A stretch of 38,750 bases of DNA from Chara braunii (GCA_003427395.1 BFEA01000052.1:1810738-1849487), one strand, 5' to 3'. Shown: positions 28,996 to 38,032, numbered from the stretch's first letter. Notes: generated by a model not told the origin, from the letters alone. Program-made: numbers and translations.

Positions 28996-29442
28996 TCGAC
29001 TCTGTGAAATGACTTAGGGGAGGGGCGGCCGTTCGTACTGAACGGTAAGCTGCCCCTGCATAGAAAAACGAGGGGGTGGCAGCCACGTACGTAGCCGTGG
29101 GAATGGAGTAGATACAGGGTGGATATTAGAAGGAGAAGAGAAAAAAAAAAGGGGAGTCGCGAATCTAATCGCGACGCGGGTCCAGATGCAGGGGGTAGAA
29201 GCTTCTAGGCCCTAAGATGACAGCAGACTCTTGGATTTCAACAGTCTGCTTTACTTGGCTCTATACGGCCATTTGGGGCTGCGTCTGGCCGGGGGTGGCG
29301 GCGAGATGCATTACCAAGGCCTGGAACTTGGTTCCCCTAGGGGAACATCAAGTTTCTCAACCCTTGATCTCGTTTGAGATCAAGGGCCAGGCCTGACTCC
29401 GAGTTTTAGCTGGGGGCAAAGCAGCTGCCCTCAGCCCCCAGC
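28163..29442. other. Dense stem-loop array (about 20 hairpins in 1.3 kb)
   Basis: Perfect or near-perfect inverted pairs include 28163-28173/28178-28188 (11 bp, loop TGTC), 28331-28336/28374-28379, 28343-28348/28356-28361, 28452-28458/28461-28467, 28514-28520/28524-28530, 28648-28658/28664-28674 (11 bp), 28759-28768/28790-28799 (10 bp), 28882-28889/28896-28903, 28921-28926/28939-28944, 29021-29026/29052-29057 with 29029-29034/29040-29045, 29156-29162/29169-29175, 29222-29229/29243-29250, 29361-29371/29376-29386 (11 bp, loop GTTT) and 29409-29416/29435-29442. No protein frame explains them. The order and variety are unlike tandem repeats, so a structured RNA or ssDNA element is my inference. 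Confidence 0.7.
28815..28859 (+). repeat. (GA)n microsatellite
   Basis: A GA run interrupting the stem-loop array. Confidence 0.95.
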
Positions 29443-29472
29443 CAGCTATAAAACAAGCCAGCCGCCAGCCAG

Positions 29473-29564
29473 CCAACATTCATTTGTGGCTGGTGCTGCT
29501 GGCATTACGCTTGGTAACAACCAACATTCATTTGTGGCTGGTGCTGCTGGCATTACGCTTGGTA
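29473..29564 (+). repeat. 48-bp tandem duplication
   Basis: CCAACATTCATTTGTGGCTG..GGCATTACGCTTGGTA occurs twice, at 29473 and 29521, essentially identical, so it is recent. Confidence 0.9.
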
Positions 29565-29813
29565 AATGTTGGCTGCTGGAGGGGGAAGTGCTGGTGGGGT
29601 AGGAGGAGCTGAGAGGAGTTGCTATTGGCGACGGAGGAGGTCTGCAAGAGGGAATGAGAGGTGGAGGTGGAGGCTGTCATGGCCACCACCTTGGTAGACT
29701 GAGGAGTATAGGGGAGATGTTGCGCAACTTTTTTTGGCGTCGGCACCCATCATCGAGAAGTGTGTAGGGGGAATGCCGACCGCTCGGCACGGCAGGAGCT
29801 GTTTTTTTTTTTG

Positions 29814-29990
29814 GCGGTGACGCGGAAGCGCTGCCGAAATTTTGCGGGAGCGGCTATGCTTTTTCGGCAGTGACGCGGAAGCGCTACTGAAATTTTGCGG
29901 CGGCAGCTGGGGTTTTCAGCGGTGACACGGAAGCGCTACCGAAATTTTGTGGCAGCAACGGTGTTTCTTTTAGCATTGGTGTGAGGATGC
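29814..29990 (+). repeat. About 50-bp tandem repeat (three to four units)
   Basis: GGCGGTGACGCGGAAGCGCT..GAAATTTTGCGG recurs near 29814, 29869 and 29919 and decays near 29976. No gene lies between 29565 and 30690. Confidence 0.8.
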
Positions 29991-30263
29991 TGTCCGGTCT
30001 TCGCGGCGGCGACGATAATTTTGAGAAGCGTCATTAAGAGGGGGGTTGCCTTGAAGTGGTGTTGACGTTGTGCCGCCCGCATATTGCGACGGCGACGCTT
30101 CGACACAGTGGTGGCAGAGTGGTATTGGTTGCAAGTGGTGACAACGCTAGGGCACTGAGGGGGTTGCGTGTCAGTGGGCGATCCTTGAGGGAGTGGTGTG
30201 GATCACTTTTCTGACAGTTTACTGCGGCCATCTTCTCATCTGGAGTGTGGTTTGTACGACTTT

Positions 30264-30353
30264 CTTGAGTGAGCCGTCTGCTATCTTTGGTTCAGCTTCA
30301 CTCAAGGTCAGTTAGCCTGACTCAGTCCTCTTCACGCCTGTGTGAACCCACAC
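30264..30353. other. Three consecutive hairpins
   Basis: CTTGAGTGA 30264-30272 pairs with 30298-30306, GTCAG 30307-30311 with 30317-30321, and GTGTG 30340-30344 with 30349-30353. Confidence 0.5.
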
Positions 30354-30689
30354 TTGCTTGACCCTGTTCTTTGAGCGTTCATTGAAAAGGTAGAGGAGAT
30401 GTGTGCATGCGCGTGTGAATGAAAGTCTGACTTGAGAATGGGTTTGCATTGTTTTCCTTTGAACTTGTCGCTTGTTCTAATGTGCAGGTGAGTAGGAAGA
30501 TGCTTGAGAAATGGAGACTTAAGCATGTCAGCGAAAGTGAATGGGATGATGATTGTTTTCTAATTTTCGCTTACATGCATGTTGAAAGGGCGACAGCAGA
30601 CGACGAGGAACGGAGCGATCACGTAAAGGGGAAGAAGTGAAGTGGACATAGATTTTTCCTGAGGTTACCCGTTCTTTCCCGAATGTCCC

Positions 30690-31260
30690 TCTCTATCTAT
30701 GCCCGTCTGTCTAAATGTTTTTTTGTCTGTGACTTCCTCCTTCGTCTAGGTTCGCCCTTGACGTTAGGCGATAAAGGGATGACCGCCTACCGTGGTAAGT
30801 GCATTTCCTTTCCCTATGAGGCATCTGAGGCGGGGGTTTGTTGCCTTAGGGGCCGATCCTGTTAACGACTCGGAGTGGACCGCTTAGGCGGGGGGGTACC
30901 ATGCTGTCGTGGTGGAGCCAGCCCAACTTCTGAGATCCGAGATTCGCTCGGGCGAGGACGAGGGGTATCCCAGGCCACCTCCTAGGGGACGGACGTGTGC
31001 TATTCACGGAAGGCGTTAAGTTATTGGCGGCTCACGTTAAGGAGAACCGTTATAGTTTACCCTTCTAGTGGCCGTCTTAGGAGCCACAAACGAATGGGGA
31101 ACTGGCGCCATAAGAAGCCCAGTTCGTGTGTTCACTAGCTATGGACGGAGTGCGACTAGGCACTGCCTTCGTGGACAGGTTTGCGCCATAAGAAGTGCAA
31201 GCCTGGTGTAATCAGGGTAGCTGACAAGAAGATGTGCCTAGAACATTGCTTTGAGAGTTA
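30690..31260. repeat. Dispersed hairpin-bearing repeat, copy B
   Basis: Blocks GGCGGGGGTTTGTTGCC, GAGTGGACC, GAGATCCGAG and CACCTCCTAGGGG match copy A (520-1012) in order. Downstream are two hairpins with the same loop GCCATAAGAAG and different stems (31099-31125 and 31176-31205). Confidence 0.6.
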
Positions 31261-31854
31261 ATATGTCGGAAGCGAGTACTTCGTCATTTGTGGAACAGAA
31301 AGAGTAATTATTGTCCAGAAGGACAAGGCAGCCAACAAAATTTGAAGTCGGATTCCCGCCTTCGGCAGGGTGACCAAAATGTCAGTCGGCTACTAATTCG
31401 CATAGTGGTCGTCGACTTACTTGTAGATGGCGTTCACTCTAAAGTTAGGAAGGTAGTGACTTCATCACTAAAACAATGACACTCTAACTCTGCTTAAGAG
31501 TCGGGGTGCCTATATTCCTTGCTAGCACTCAGTATGGGGCGGGATGAAAGAACTTGGCAACGCGTCTCATAAAGTCGAAAAAGTCATGACAGCCCAGCCA
31601 TCTCGCAGATAGAGTGAAGATATTTTAGTCAGACGCCACTTGAGTATCGCCTTGTGTATTGGTCATGTTTTGATCTTTTATTGATAGGTGTTGTTTGAAG
31701 CCAAGTCAACCTTTGTCGTATGCATGATTGTATTACATATAAGTTGATTTTGGAAGATAAGTCAACTTGCGTTGACCTGAGTCTTTTTTTTGAAAGGGTT
31801 TGTCTGAGTGACTCTTGATTGTCTTCGAAAGAAGGGACTAGGATCGCTAGAAGT
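31261..31854. other. Non-genic stretch
   Basis: I see no supported gene or RNA. A 63-codon frame at 31288-31479 has no features. Confidence 0.4.
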
Positions 31855-32215
31855 CTTCCTTACGCTTGGAACGTCACGTCCTAGTCGACCGACGTCGGTC
31901 CGATTCCTGGGAGATCAGCGCCCCAGGGACAGACGACGTTCGGGTCCACTTTGGCGTTTAACTATGCGTACCTATGCTACAGCGAACGAGCAAACGCCCT
32001 CGGCCGCCCTACCTCTGCAACTGCATTATAAAAGCCTTTGCATGTAGGTCGGTAGCTCGGTAGGGATACGCCCCTAAGGGTGGTGACAGCCCCTTAGGGA
32101 AGGTAAGTTGTGCCCCGCGGAAATCTATCCTGTCGTAGGGGACCGTGGGATGTACAGCTGGCGCACTCGGCCGGAGCGGCGAAGGGTTGACGCGGGTTAC
32201 CGTGCCGTCCCCGAG
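31855..32215 (+). repeat. TATA/hairpin/splice-donor module, copy 1
   Basis: About 360 bp, repeated at 34070-34430. In order: CCTAGTCGACCGACG, TATGCTACAGCG, ATTATAAAAGCC (TATA-like, near 32025), CGGTAGCTCGGTAGGGATAC, a hairpin CCTAAGGG..CCCTTAGG around GTGGTGACAG, then GGTAAGTTGT (consensus 5' splice site). The order resembles a promoter plus leader, perhaps an LTR or element promoter. Confidence 0.6.
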
Positions 32216-32482
32216 TTGTCTCTAAAAGGTTGAAAGACTAAGTTTCTCCTGCGTGACGCGGCCGAGAGGGCCCTCGCTCACGCGGGGGCCGATGCGCTCG
32301 ACAACGGGAACTTCGGACGCCTGACCCAGACAATCTACCATAGGTCCCAATATATAGCCACCAGACAATTTTATTCGGATGTCAGTAGGAACTGCACCCA
32401 GTGACACCCTATCCAACCAACCTGAACCTACTGCAGATACTGAACCTTTATCCAGTGAATAGACCCCCCCAGCCTTGTATAT
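32216..32482. other. Non-genic link
   Basis: Contains a perfect palindrome GAGGGCCCTC near 32266 and no gene. Confidence 0.4.
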
Positions 32483-32775
32483 GTAGCCCATAGGCGATGT
32501 GTAGTTCTATGTTATGTCTGAAGTCTATATATATGTGTACGTAGCCCGTAGGCGATATATAGTTCTATGTTATGTCCGAAGGCTATGTGTGTATCATGTG
32601 TGAAAACTTTGTGTATGTAGCCTGTAGGCGATGTGTAGCTCAATGTTATGTCCGAAGGCGTGTATGCAGCCGGTAGGCGATAAATAGTTCTATGCCATGT
32701 CCAAAGGCTAAGGCTATGTGTGTATATATAGCCCATAGGCGATATATAATTCTATGTTATGTCCAATGGCTATGT
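32483..32775 (+). repeat. Five-unit minisatellite (49-76 bp)
   Basis: Units start at 32483, 32541, 32617, 32666 and about 32728 with GTAGCCCATAGGCGATAT-like sequence and contain TTCTATGTTATGTCCGAAGG. Unit length varies through (TGTA)-type spacers. Confidence 0.9.
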
Positions 32776-32799
32776 GTACTTTGTATATCGAAGAGAGAG

Positions 32800-33212
32800 A
32801 ACGGGGTACGCTGGACAGGGACCCCCCCAAGGTCCGAACCAAGCTCGAACCCGTGACTTTGTAATATATAGTCGAATGACTGTACCACGTGAACGACCAG
32901 TGGAAATGACCCAAACGTGTGATTTGCCAGACTGGGGAGATCAACAGAACACCGAGAACCAACACCCCCAAACAACCCATGTGAAAACCCAGAACCAACA
33001 TACAACACCATGAACAACCCTTAGGTGGTGCGTAGACAGTGTCTGTAATAACTAACTTGCGTCATCCCAAGGGTGTGTGTGTCCAGCCGTGCATTATTCT
33101 AACACCCTGCCGGTGCCCATGCGCAAGGCTGCGGATTTGAACCTGCAACCTTATACCACAATGCGCATTTTCAACCGGTGCTCTAACCACTGAGCCACAT
33201 CAATTGGACAAT
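32800..33212 (-). mobile_element. Dimeric tRNA-derived SINE, copy 2
   Basis: On the minus strand, monomer 1 has TGGCTCAGTGG (33187-33197, box A) and GGTTCAAATCC (33133-33143, box B), both canonical. Monomer 2 ends with GGTTCGAGCTT (32841-32851, box B). The linker shares CTCCCCAGTCTGGCAAATCA-type sequence with copy 1 at 23.25 kb. Confidence 0.75.
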
Positions 33213-34069
33213 TTACAGAGTGTTTTATTTTGGTGGGTTTGGCAAAGGTTGGGGCTTGTGTGGATAAGGCAAGGAGTATGAGTGCAGAGAATGGTTAAAG
33301 TTGACCTCGTGAAGTGTGTGGTCTGCCGATGTTGAATCCATTATATGATTGCGGATATGTTTTGTGAGAGGAAGTCTAGATTTGACTTTATCTACGATCA
33401 TAAGTATATCTTGAAGGGAGTTACACTGTAATTGTGAGAGCAATCGACTCGTATCCTATAACCCCATTGTATGTATGTTGTGTATTTGCGTGGTCTACTA
33501 TGACCGTTCGCATTGATCAAACAAGTCTATATTGAGAGAAAACGAGGATTTTTTTTAATTTTGTTTTTTATAACTTTTATAGTTGGACGTTAAGGTCCGT
33601 GGCGGTTATCAAAGTCAAACCTCTTGACCTGATCCTGGATGATGGAACCTTATTTATAGGGTTGGCGGTGTTTAAGCACCATAAAGGGCCAAGGTCTTCC
33701 TACCACTCGCCTGCGCAAAGTGCAGGAGAGGGTAAACCCCGCAGTCGCTTTTGTGATTGTCTTGTGTCGAGATATTAACCCCTCGAGTCGTCTGCCCGCC
33801 GACACTTGAGTGTCGAAAGTGATCTTGAAGATCGTTGAGGGCCACATGATCACGGGTACTGCATAGTACGTCATTCTTGCGACTGCTTGCGGAATCATGC
33901 ATGGTTAGTCGATATGACAAAGCCTATGTCGCTACGATATTTATTCAGTTTTGCATATGTCGTTTAGGTATATTGTCATTAAAAAAGTTATGGGTTGGAT
34001 AAAAAAGGGACTGGGCGTGATTTGTGCGTGTAACTTGGTTTTAGTTTTGAAATGGTACAACGCGTGGTT
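33213..34069. other. Non-genic stretch
   Basis: I see no supported gene. Short antisense frames at 33225-33443 and 33650-33920 have no features. Confidence 0.4.
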
Positions 34070-34430
34070 AGATGGACCGTCCTAGTCGACCGACGCTGAA
34101 CCCCGCTTGGGACATCAGCCCCCAGAGCGTTGGTTTGTGCGCGGGTCCGATTAAGGCGTTCAACTGCGTGTACCCCCTATGCTACAGCGTACGAGAAACA
34201 CCCTCAGCTTGGTCACCTCTGCGATTGCAACTGAGCAGCTTTCGCACGTGGTTCGGTAGCTCCGCAGGGATACACATGTCCAAAGGTGGTGACAACCCCT
34301 TGGGGAGAGGTAAGTTGTACCTCAAGTGACCCTATCCTGTCATAGGGATTCGCGAGAGGCATGGCTGGCGCACTCGGTTGGAGCGGCGAAAGGTCCACTG
34401 CGAGAAAGTCCAGATCCTGCGTGACTCGAC
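34070..34430 (+). repeat. TATA/hairpin/splice-donor module, copy 2
   Basis: Diverged direct copy of 31855-32215. It keeps CCTAGTCGACCGACG, TATGCTACAGCG, GGTGGTGACA, GGTAAGTTGT and CTGGCGCACTCGG, but the TATAAAAG is lost. The hairpin stem differs (CCAAAGG..CCCCTTGG) while the loop is kept. Confidence 0.6.
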
Positions 34431-34727
34431 CGGGAGGGTCCCCCTGCGGGATTGATGCGCTCAATACTGCTGGGTGGTCCGCCCATCTTTTAGTGGTTGT
34501 GGCTGCTGGAGTCTTTGTTCCCTTCATTATCTGTAGGGCTCTGCCATTCTTAGGGGTGTAGTGGCTTAACGGGGTAAAGTTTCCTGTTTTGGGCAAGTCA
34601 TTCCAGCCAGATAGGTAGGGTTCTACCTTGAAGGAGGAAATTGGTCGTCCTCCTGAACATACCTCCTTTCCACCCGGCCTCATCGACACCCACACCCTCA
34701 CTTCGTGTAGATTGTCTTTGAGATTAA

Positions 34728-35400
34728 CTATCTCTTCATCTTTAGACTTAGAAGGTCTTCCGACGTGGCATTCGTCGAGCGCTGCCAAAGTTTGATCTTG
34801 GTGCCGAACAGAGTGCAAGGGCCGATCACCCGCCAAAATGTGGTAGGCCTTATTGGGGAAACGAACCACGTATCTAATGCTCGATGACGGTCTGGTTGCA
34901 GACACGATATCCAGGTAGAAGGAATGACAGTCTTCTGACTATTGAAATTGTGTTCGAGGTTATGTAATGTTGGAAGCCGCCGATGAAGGACCGCAATTGG
35001 GAGCCAGTCTTTCCGGTTATCATCCCAGATTTCCATGAGGAAAATTACTCCTTTTATGCTCATGGCTTTACCGAAGTTGCTTGTAGAGTCTGCTGCCGAG
35101 AATACTTCACCACTAACCTGAAGAATTCGAGGATTATCAAATAAAGGCTGATTCAGAATCTCCGTTCGAGTGGTTGGCTCCCTGAACGTTGTTGGCGGTG
35201 GTTTGTTCGAAGCGAAGAGAATTGATCTCCAAACTGCGGATTTCAGTCGTCATTGTGCAAATGAGGGAAGACATAGGCAAGGCCAGATGTTAGCGTGGTG
35301 CTCAAAATGCCAGTCCGACCCAAGGGTATACTCAGCCAATAGGATCCAGCCCTTTGGTGAATCAGACATCATGGCCATAACCGGCCGCTAGGCACAATTC
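34728..35400 (-). pseudogene. LINE-like retrotransposon ORF2 C-terminal remnant
   Basis: A minus-strand frame is open from 35249 to the stop at 34728. It continues upstream past an in-frame TGA (35250-35252) that looks like a Trp-to-stop change. The peptide includes DWHFEHHANIWPCLC before the stop, then LKSAVWRSILFA, TEILNQPLFDNPRI, MSIKGVIFLMEIWDDN and WLPIAVLHRR. The pattern QPLFxNPxI followed by KGVxFLxxIWDD resembles the region after the reverse transcriptase of L1-type non-LTR elements. No RT catalytic motif remains in the window. It is probably 5'-truncated and dead. The family call is from motif memory and is moderate at best. Confidence 0.45.
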
Positions 35401-35744
35401 TCAATTTTGGGCTCGAGTTGTTCTCACGCACATTTTCATGCCAATCTGGGCGTAATTGCGGTGACATGCACCCTCGGAGAGACTAGCATTACTCCAAAGC
35501 ACCCCCTTTATTTTTTTTTTTTGAAAGGTAATCTATATACTTCTCTCAATCACTCTTTTTTTTTCGGTTGGTTTTGTTTTTAGAAAAGCCCAGGTTGTTG
35601 TAAAGGCCAGATTCTTCTTTTTTTTGTTTTTGTTTGAAAGTCTAATTCTTTTAAGTCCAACCAATTCAATTACCTGTCAAATCTGGACAGGACGGCCTTC
35701 CAGACATATGGTGTTTGCACTCATCAGTCAGCCATTGTTTTCAT
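35401..35744. other. T-rich non-genic stretch
   Basis: T runs near 35510, 35558 and 35617. TTTTTAGAAAAGCCCAGGTT..GGCCAG at 35578-35612 resembles 27290-27330. No gene. Confidence 0.4.
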
Positions 35745-35818
35745 TCTTCTTCTTCTTCTTCTTCTTCTTCTTCTTCTTCTTCTTCTTCTTCTTCTTCTTC
35801 TTCTTGTTCTTCTTCTTC
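35745..35818 (+). repeat. (CTT)n microsatellite
   Basis: About 24 CTT units with one TGT interruption. Confidence 0.97.
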
Positions 35819-36370
35819 TGAACCTTGGGAACAGCCATTGTTTTTCTCTCAATCTCTCTTTATACAGTTTTCCCCATGTATCTCATGCTCTCGCTACTCT
35901 ATGTATGTATATTACGGGGGAACACCAACCAACCTGGATCTCTCCCCAGCCCAGGGGTAGGTTTGCACCACAGGGGTGATGCAAGAGCAAGGCTGTACCA
36001 GCCCCTCATCACTGTGATGCGGGGTGGGCAGGCGTTGCCCATATGGGAAACCCGCAGTTAGTGCCGAGCACTATGGCCAGTCGCCGCACCTCCCCTCTTC
36101 CCCTCCTCCCCCCCCCTTTGATTAGCCTTGTCTAATAGCCAATACAGTTGGTGCATAGCACCCAACAATATTGACCAAGGTCCTGCCAACGCTGGCATGG
36201 GGGGCCAACGGGCTATTTCTGGATGGTAGGACAACAAGCATGCCCAGGCACGTACCTGAGGCCAATAAGGGCTTCACCTTCCTCCTTCCTCCTTCTCCAT
36301 CCTGGTCATTCCCAGTCCTGTTTTAGTTCTCATCCATCTTTTTTGTTGTCCTTGCAAATCGTCGTTGGTC
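35819..36370. other. Non-genic stretch with small hairpins
   Basis: No supported gene. Inverted pairs include CATCA/TGATG inside CCCC/GGGG (about 36004-36025) and GGTGC/GCACC (about 36150-36164). Its end is pyrimidine-rich. Confidence 0.4.

Positions 36371-36372
<2 letters not shown>

Positions 36373-36424
<52 letters not shown>
36373..36424 (+). repeat. (CT)n microsatellite
   Basis: About 26 CT units followed by TGTGTGTG. Confidence 0.97.
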
Positions 36425-36431
<7 letters not shown>

Positions 36432-36433
36432 GC

Positions 36434-36630
36434 TTTTGAACGCATATGCGGTGTATTCGAATAGAACGTTGCCCGCACCTTGTCTTCATTTACAAAGCAC
36501 GTGCGTTAAGTTCGGCTCTCTGTCTCTCTCTCTTTCTCTCTCGCTTGTGAACGCATATGCGTTGTATTCGAATAGAACGGTGCCCACACATTGTCTCCAT
36601 TTACAAAGCACATGCGTTAAGCTCGGGGGA
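36434..36630 (+). repeat. Tandem pair of about 85-bp elements with inverted ends
   Basis: Units at about 36437-36510 and 36549-36622 run from GAACGCATATGCG to CAnrTGCGTTAAG, with GTATTCGAATAGAACG and CATTTACAAAGCAC inside. Termini AACGCA and TGCGTT are inverted. CGAATAGAACG is shared with the MITE family ends. (CT)n separates the units. Confidence 0.65.
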
Positions 36631-36929
36631 AGAAGGTAGGCCCGCAGTAAAGCGCCCCTTTTCTCGTTCGCCTGGCCCCGGCAGTCCGGTTCCCACTAAA
36701 AAAAACTGCCTCCTTTTCCCTCCAACCCAAACTACATCCCACCAAAACGCAACTGCTTCTTCCTGACCGTCGATGGCGCGTAATCTACGTTCCATGCTCG
36801 GCGGAACCGTGATCTGCGGCAATAGGGCATCCGCTGGTGGAGTACCTGTTTCACTTCCCACTTGTCGTTTAGCGAAGGAAGGAAAACAGCGCGACAGCTT
36901 ATGCCGAGGCGGACGCCTCGTACAAGTGC
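36631..36929. other. Flank before the G-box array
   Basis: No supported gene. A hairpin CGAGGC/GCCTCG lies at 36905-36920. Confidence 0.4.
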
Positions 36930-37310
36930 TGACGTGGACACCACGTGCAACGTGCAAGATCCGACGTGGATGCCACGTGGACGCTTCGGTACACGGGCTG
37001 ACGTGAGTGTGCCACGTGCAAGGGCTGACGTGAGCGCCACGTGGATGGCACTTGCAAAGACTCACGTGGACGCGCAAGGGCTGACGTGATAGCCACGTGG
37101 ACCCCACTTGCAAGGGCTGACGTGAGCGCCACGTGGACGCCACTTGCAAGGGCTGACGTTGAGCGCCACGTGCAAGGACTCACGTAGACGCCATGTTCAA
37201 GGGCTGATGTGGATGCCACGTGGAAGGGCTGACGTGGACGCCACGTGGAGTAGGTGGCGCTCCCAAAACATTCGACGATCCCCGTGGGCAAGCAAAACGT
37301 TATGCCACGT
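36930..37310 (+). promoter_or_regulatory. G-box (CACGTG) / TGACGT minisatellite upstream of PEX5
   Basis: Loose repeats of CAAGGGCTGACGTGAGCGCC and CACGTGGACGCC type. I count eleven CACGTG and seven GCTGACG motifs. CACGTG with ACGTGGC flanks is the plant bZIP/bHLH G-box or ABRE core, and TGACG is the TGA-type bZIP core. The array ends about 500 bp before the PEX5 start. A regulatory role is inferred from motif density and position. Confidence 0.55.
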
Positions 37311-37337
37311 GGCAATAGATTACTTTGATAAGTTGCA

Positions 37338-37415
37338 ACGGGAAAACTGCGAATTGGCGGGAAAACTGCGAATTGGTGTTGTCTATGCTCTCGACTCGAA
37401 AATTTCCCGCCAATT
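37338..37415. promoter_or_regulatory. E2F-like sites in inverted and tandem arrangement
   Basis: CGGGAAAACTGCGAATTGG occurs twice in tandem from 37339. AATTGGCGGGAAA (37352-37364) is perfectly inverted at 37403-37415 (TTTCCCGCCAATT). Both contain an E2F/DP consensus. They lie about 400 bp upstream of the PEX5 ATG. Confidence 0.55.
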
Positions 37416-37504
37416 TCGCCACGCTTGGTGTTTTTTCCACTTGGCAATAAAAACATTGCAAAGGGAATATAGCTGAGCTGTCCGTCGCCTTACTGATCGG
37501 ACTG

Positions 37505-37812
37505 GATGTTGGTTGTGGGGAGGCAGGGAGCGTGGGGGAAGGCGGGGAGTGTGGGGGAGGCGGGGAGCGTGGGGAGGAGGCGGCGGACTGGGGGAAAGCG
37601 GGAAGCGTGAGGGGGGCGCGGTAAGGGGAAAGGGGGGATGTGGGGTTGAGAATCTGCCGACGCGACGGTGGGGTAGAAGCGGTGGGAAGAAGGATTTGTC
37701 CCGGAGGAGGAGGAGGAGGAGGAGGAGGAGGAGGAGGAGGAGACGAGGGAGCGGGTCGTTGAGTGGTCGAGTCGATTAGAGGTGATAGAGAGTGACTTGA
37801 TTGCGTGACGAG
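37505..37812 (+). other. G-rich leader region of PEX5
   Basis: GGGAGGCGGGGAGCGTGGGG repeats at about 37521-37620 and (GGA)n at 37706-37742. This is the probable 5' UTR or core promoter. A TTG-initiated frame upstream of the ATG is not used as a start. Confidence 0.45.
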
Positions 37813-37938
37813 ATGGCTTTTCGTGATTTGGTGATGGGTGGCGCGGGCTGCAGCGTGCCAGGAGCTTCCACGTCGACGTCGATGAACCCTGTGGCGCGCC
37901 TTGCCGATGCCATGCTTGGAACATCAGCTAAGACGCAA
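37813..37938 (+). CDS. PEX5: PEX5 first coding exon (PTS1 import receptor, N-terminus)
   Basis: The ATG at 37813 gives MAFRDLVMGGAGCSVPGAS, then Ser/Thr, NPVARLADAMLG and SAKTQ (42 residues). The exon ends exactly in phase 0 at CAA|GTGAGG (37938/37939). Plant PEX5 proteins start with the same pattern: M-A-x-R-D-L-V, GGA-x-C, VPG, Ser-rich, NP, LLG, KTQ. PEX5 is the soluble receptor that binds PTS1 cargo through C-terminal TPRs and docks at the peroxisome. Cys13 here matches the conserved N-terminal Cys that is mono-ubiquitinated for recycling. The downstream exons (WxxxF motifs, TPRs) lie beyond the window. A frame running on past the exon into the CT-rich intron is compositional. Confidence 0.85.
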
Positions 37939-37992
37939 GTGAGGAGTTGTCTGCCGCTCTTTGGATGTCTCTCCTCTACTTCCTTTCCCTCC

Positions 37993-38032
<40 letters not shown>

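Noticed and set aside
28163-31260. Hammerhead ribozyme (retrozyme)
   Set aside because: I looked for CTGATGA with a stem and CGAAAC and found no proper pair in this region.
32483-32775. CRISPR-like array
   Set aside because: Unit length and spacing vary, spacers are not unique, and the host is eukaryotic; it is a minisatellite.
34213-34905. Minus-strand 230-codon frame
   Set aside because: It crosses from the LINE-like remnant (in another frame) into the duplicated module, where the second copy does not keep the frame.
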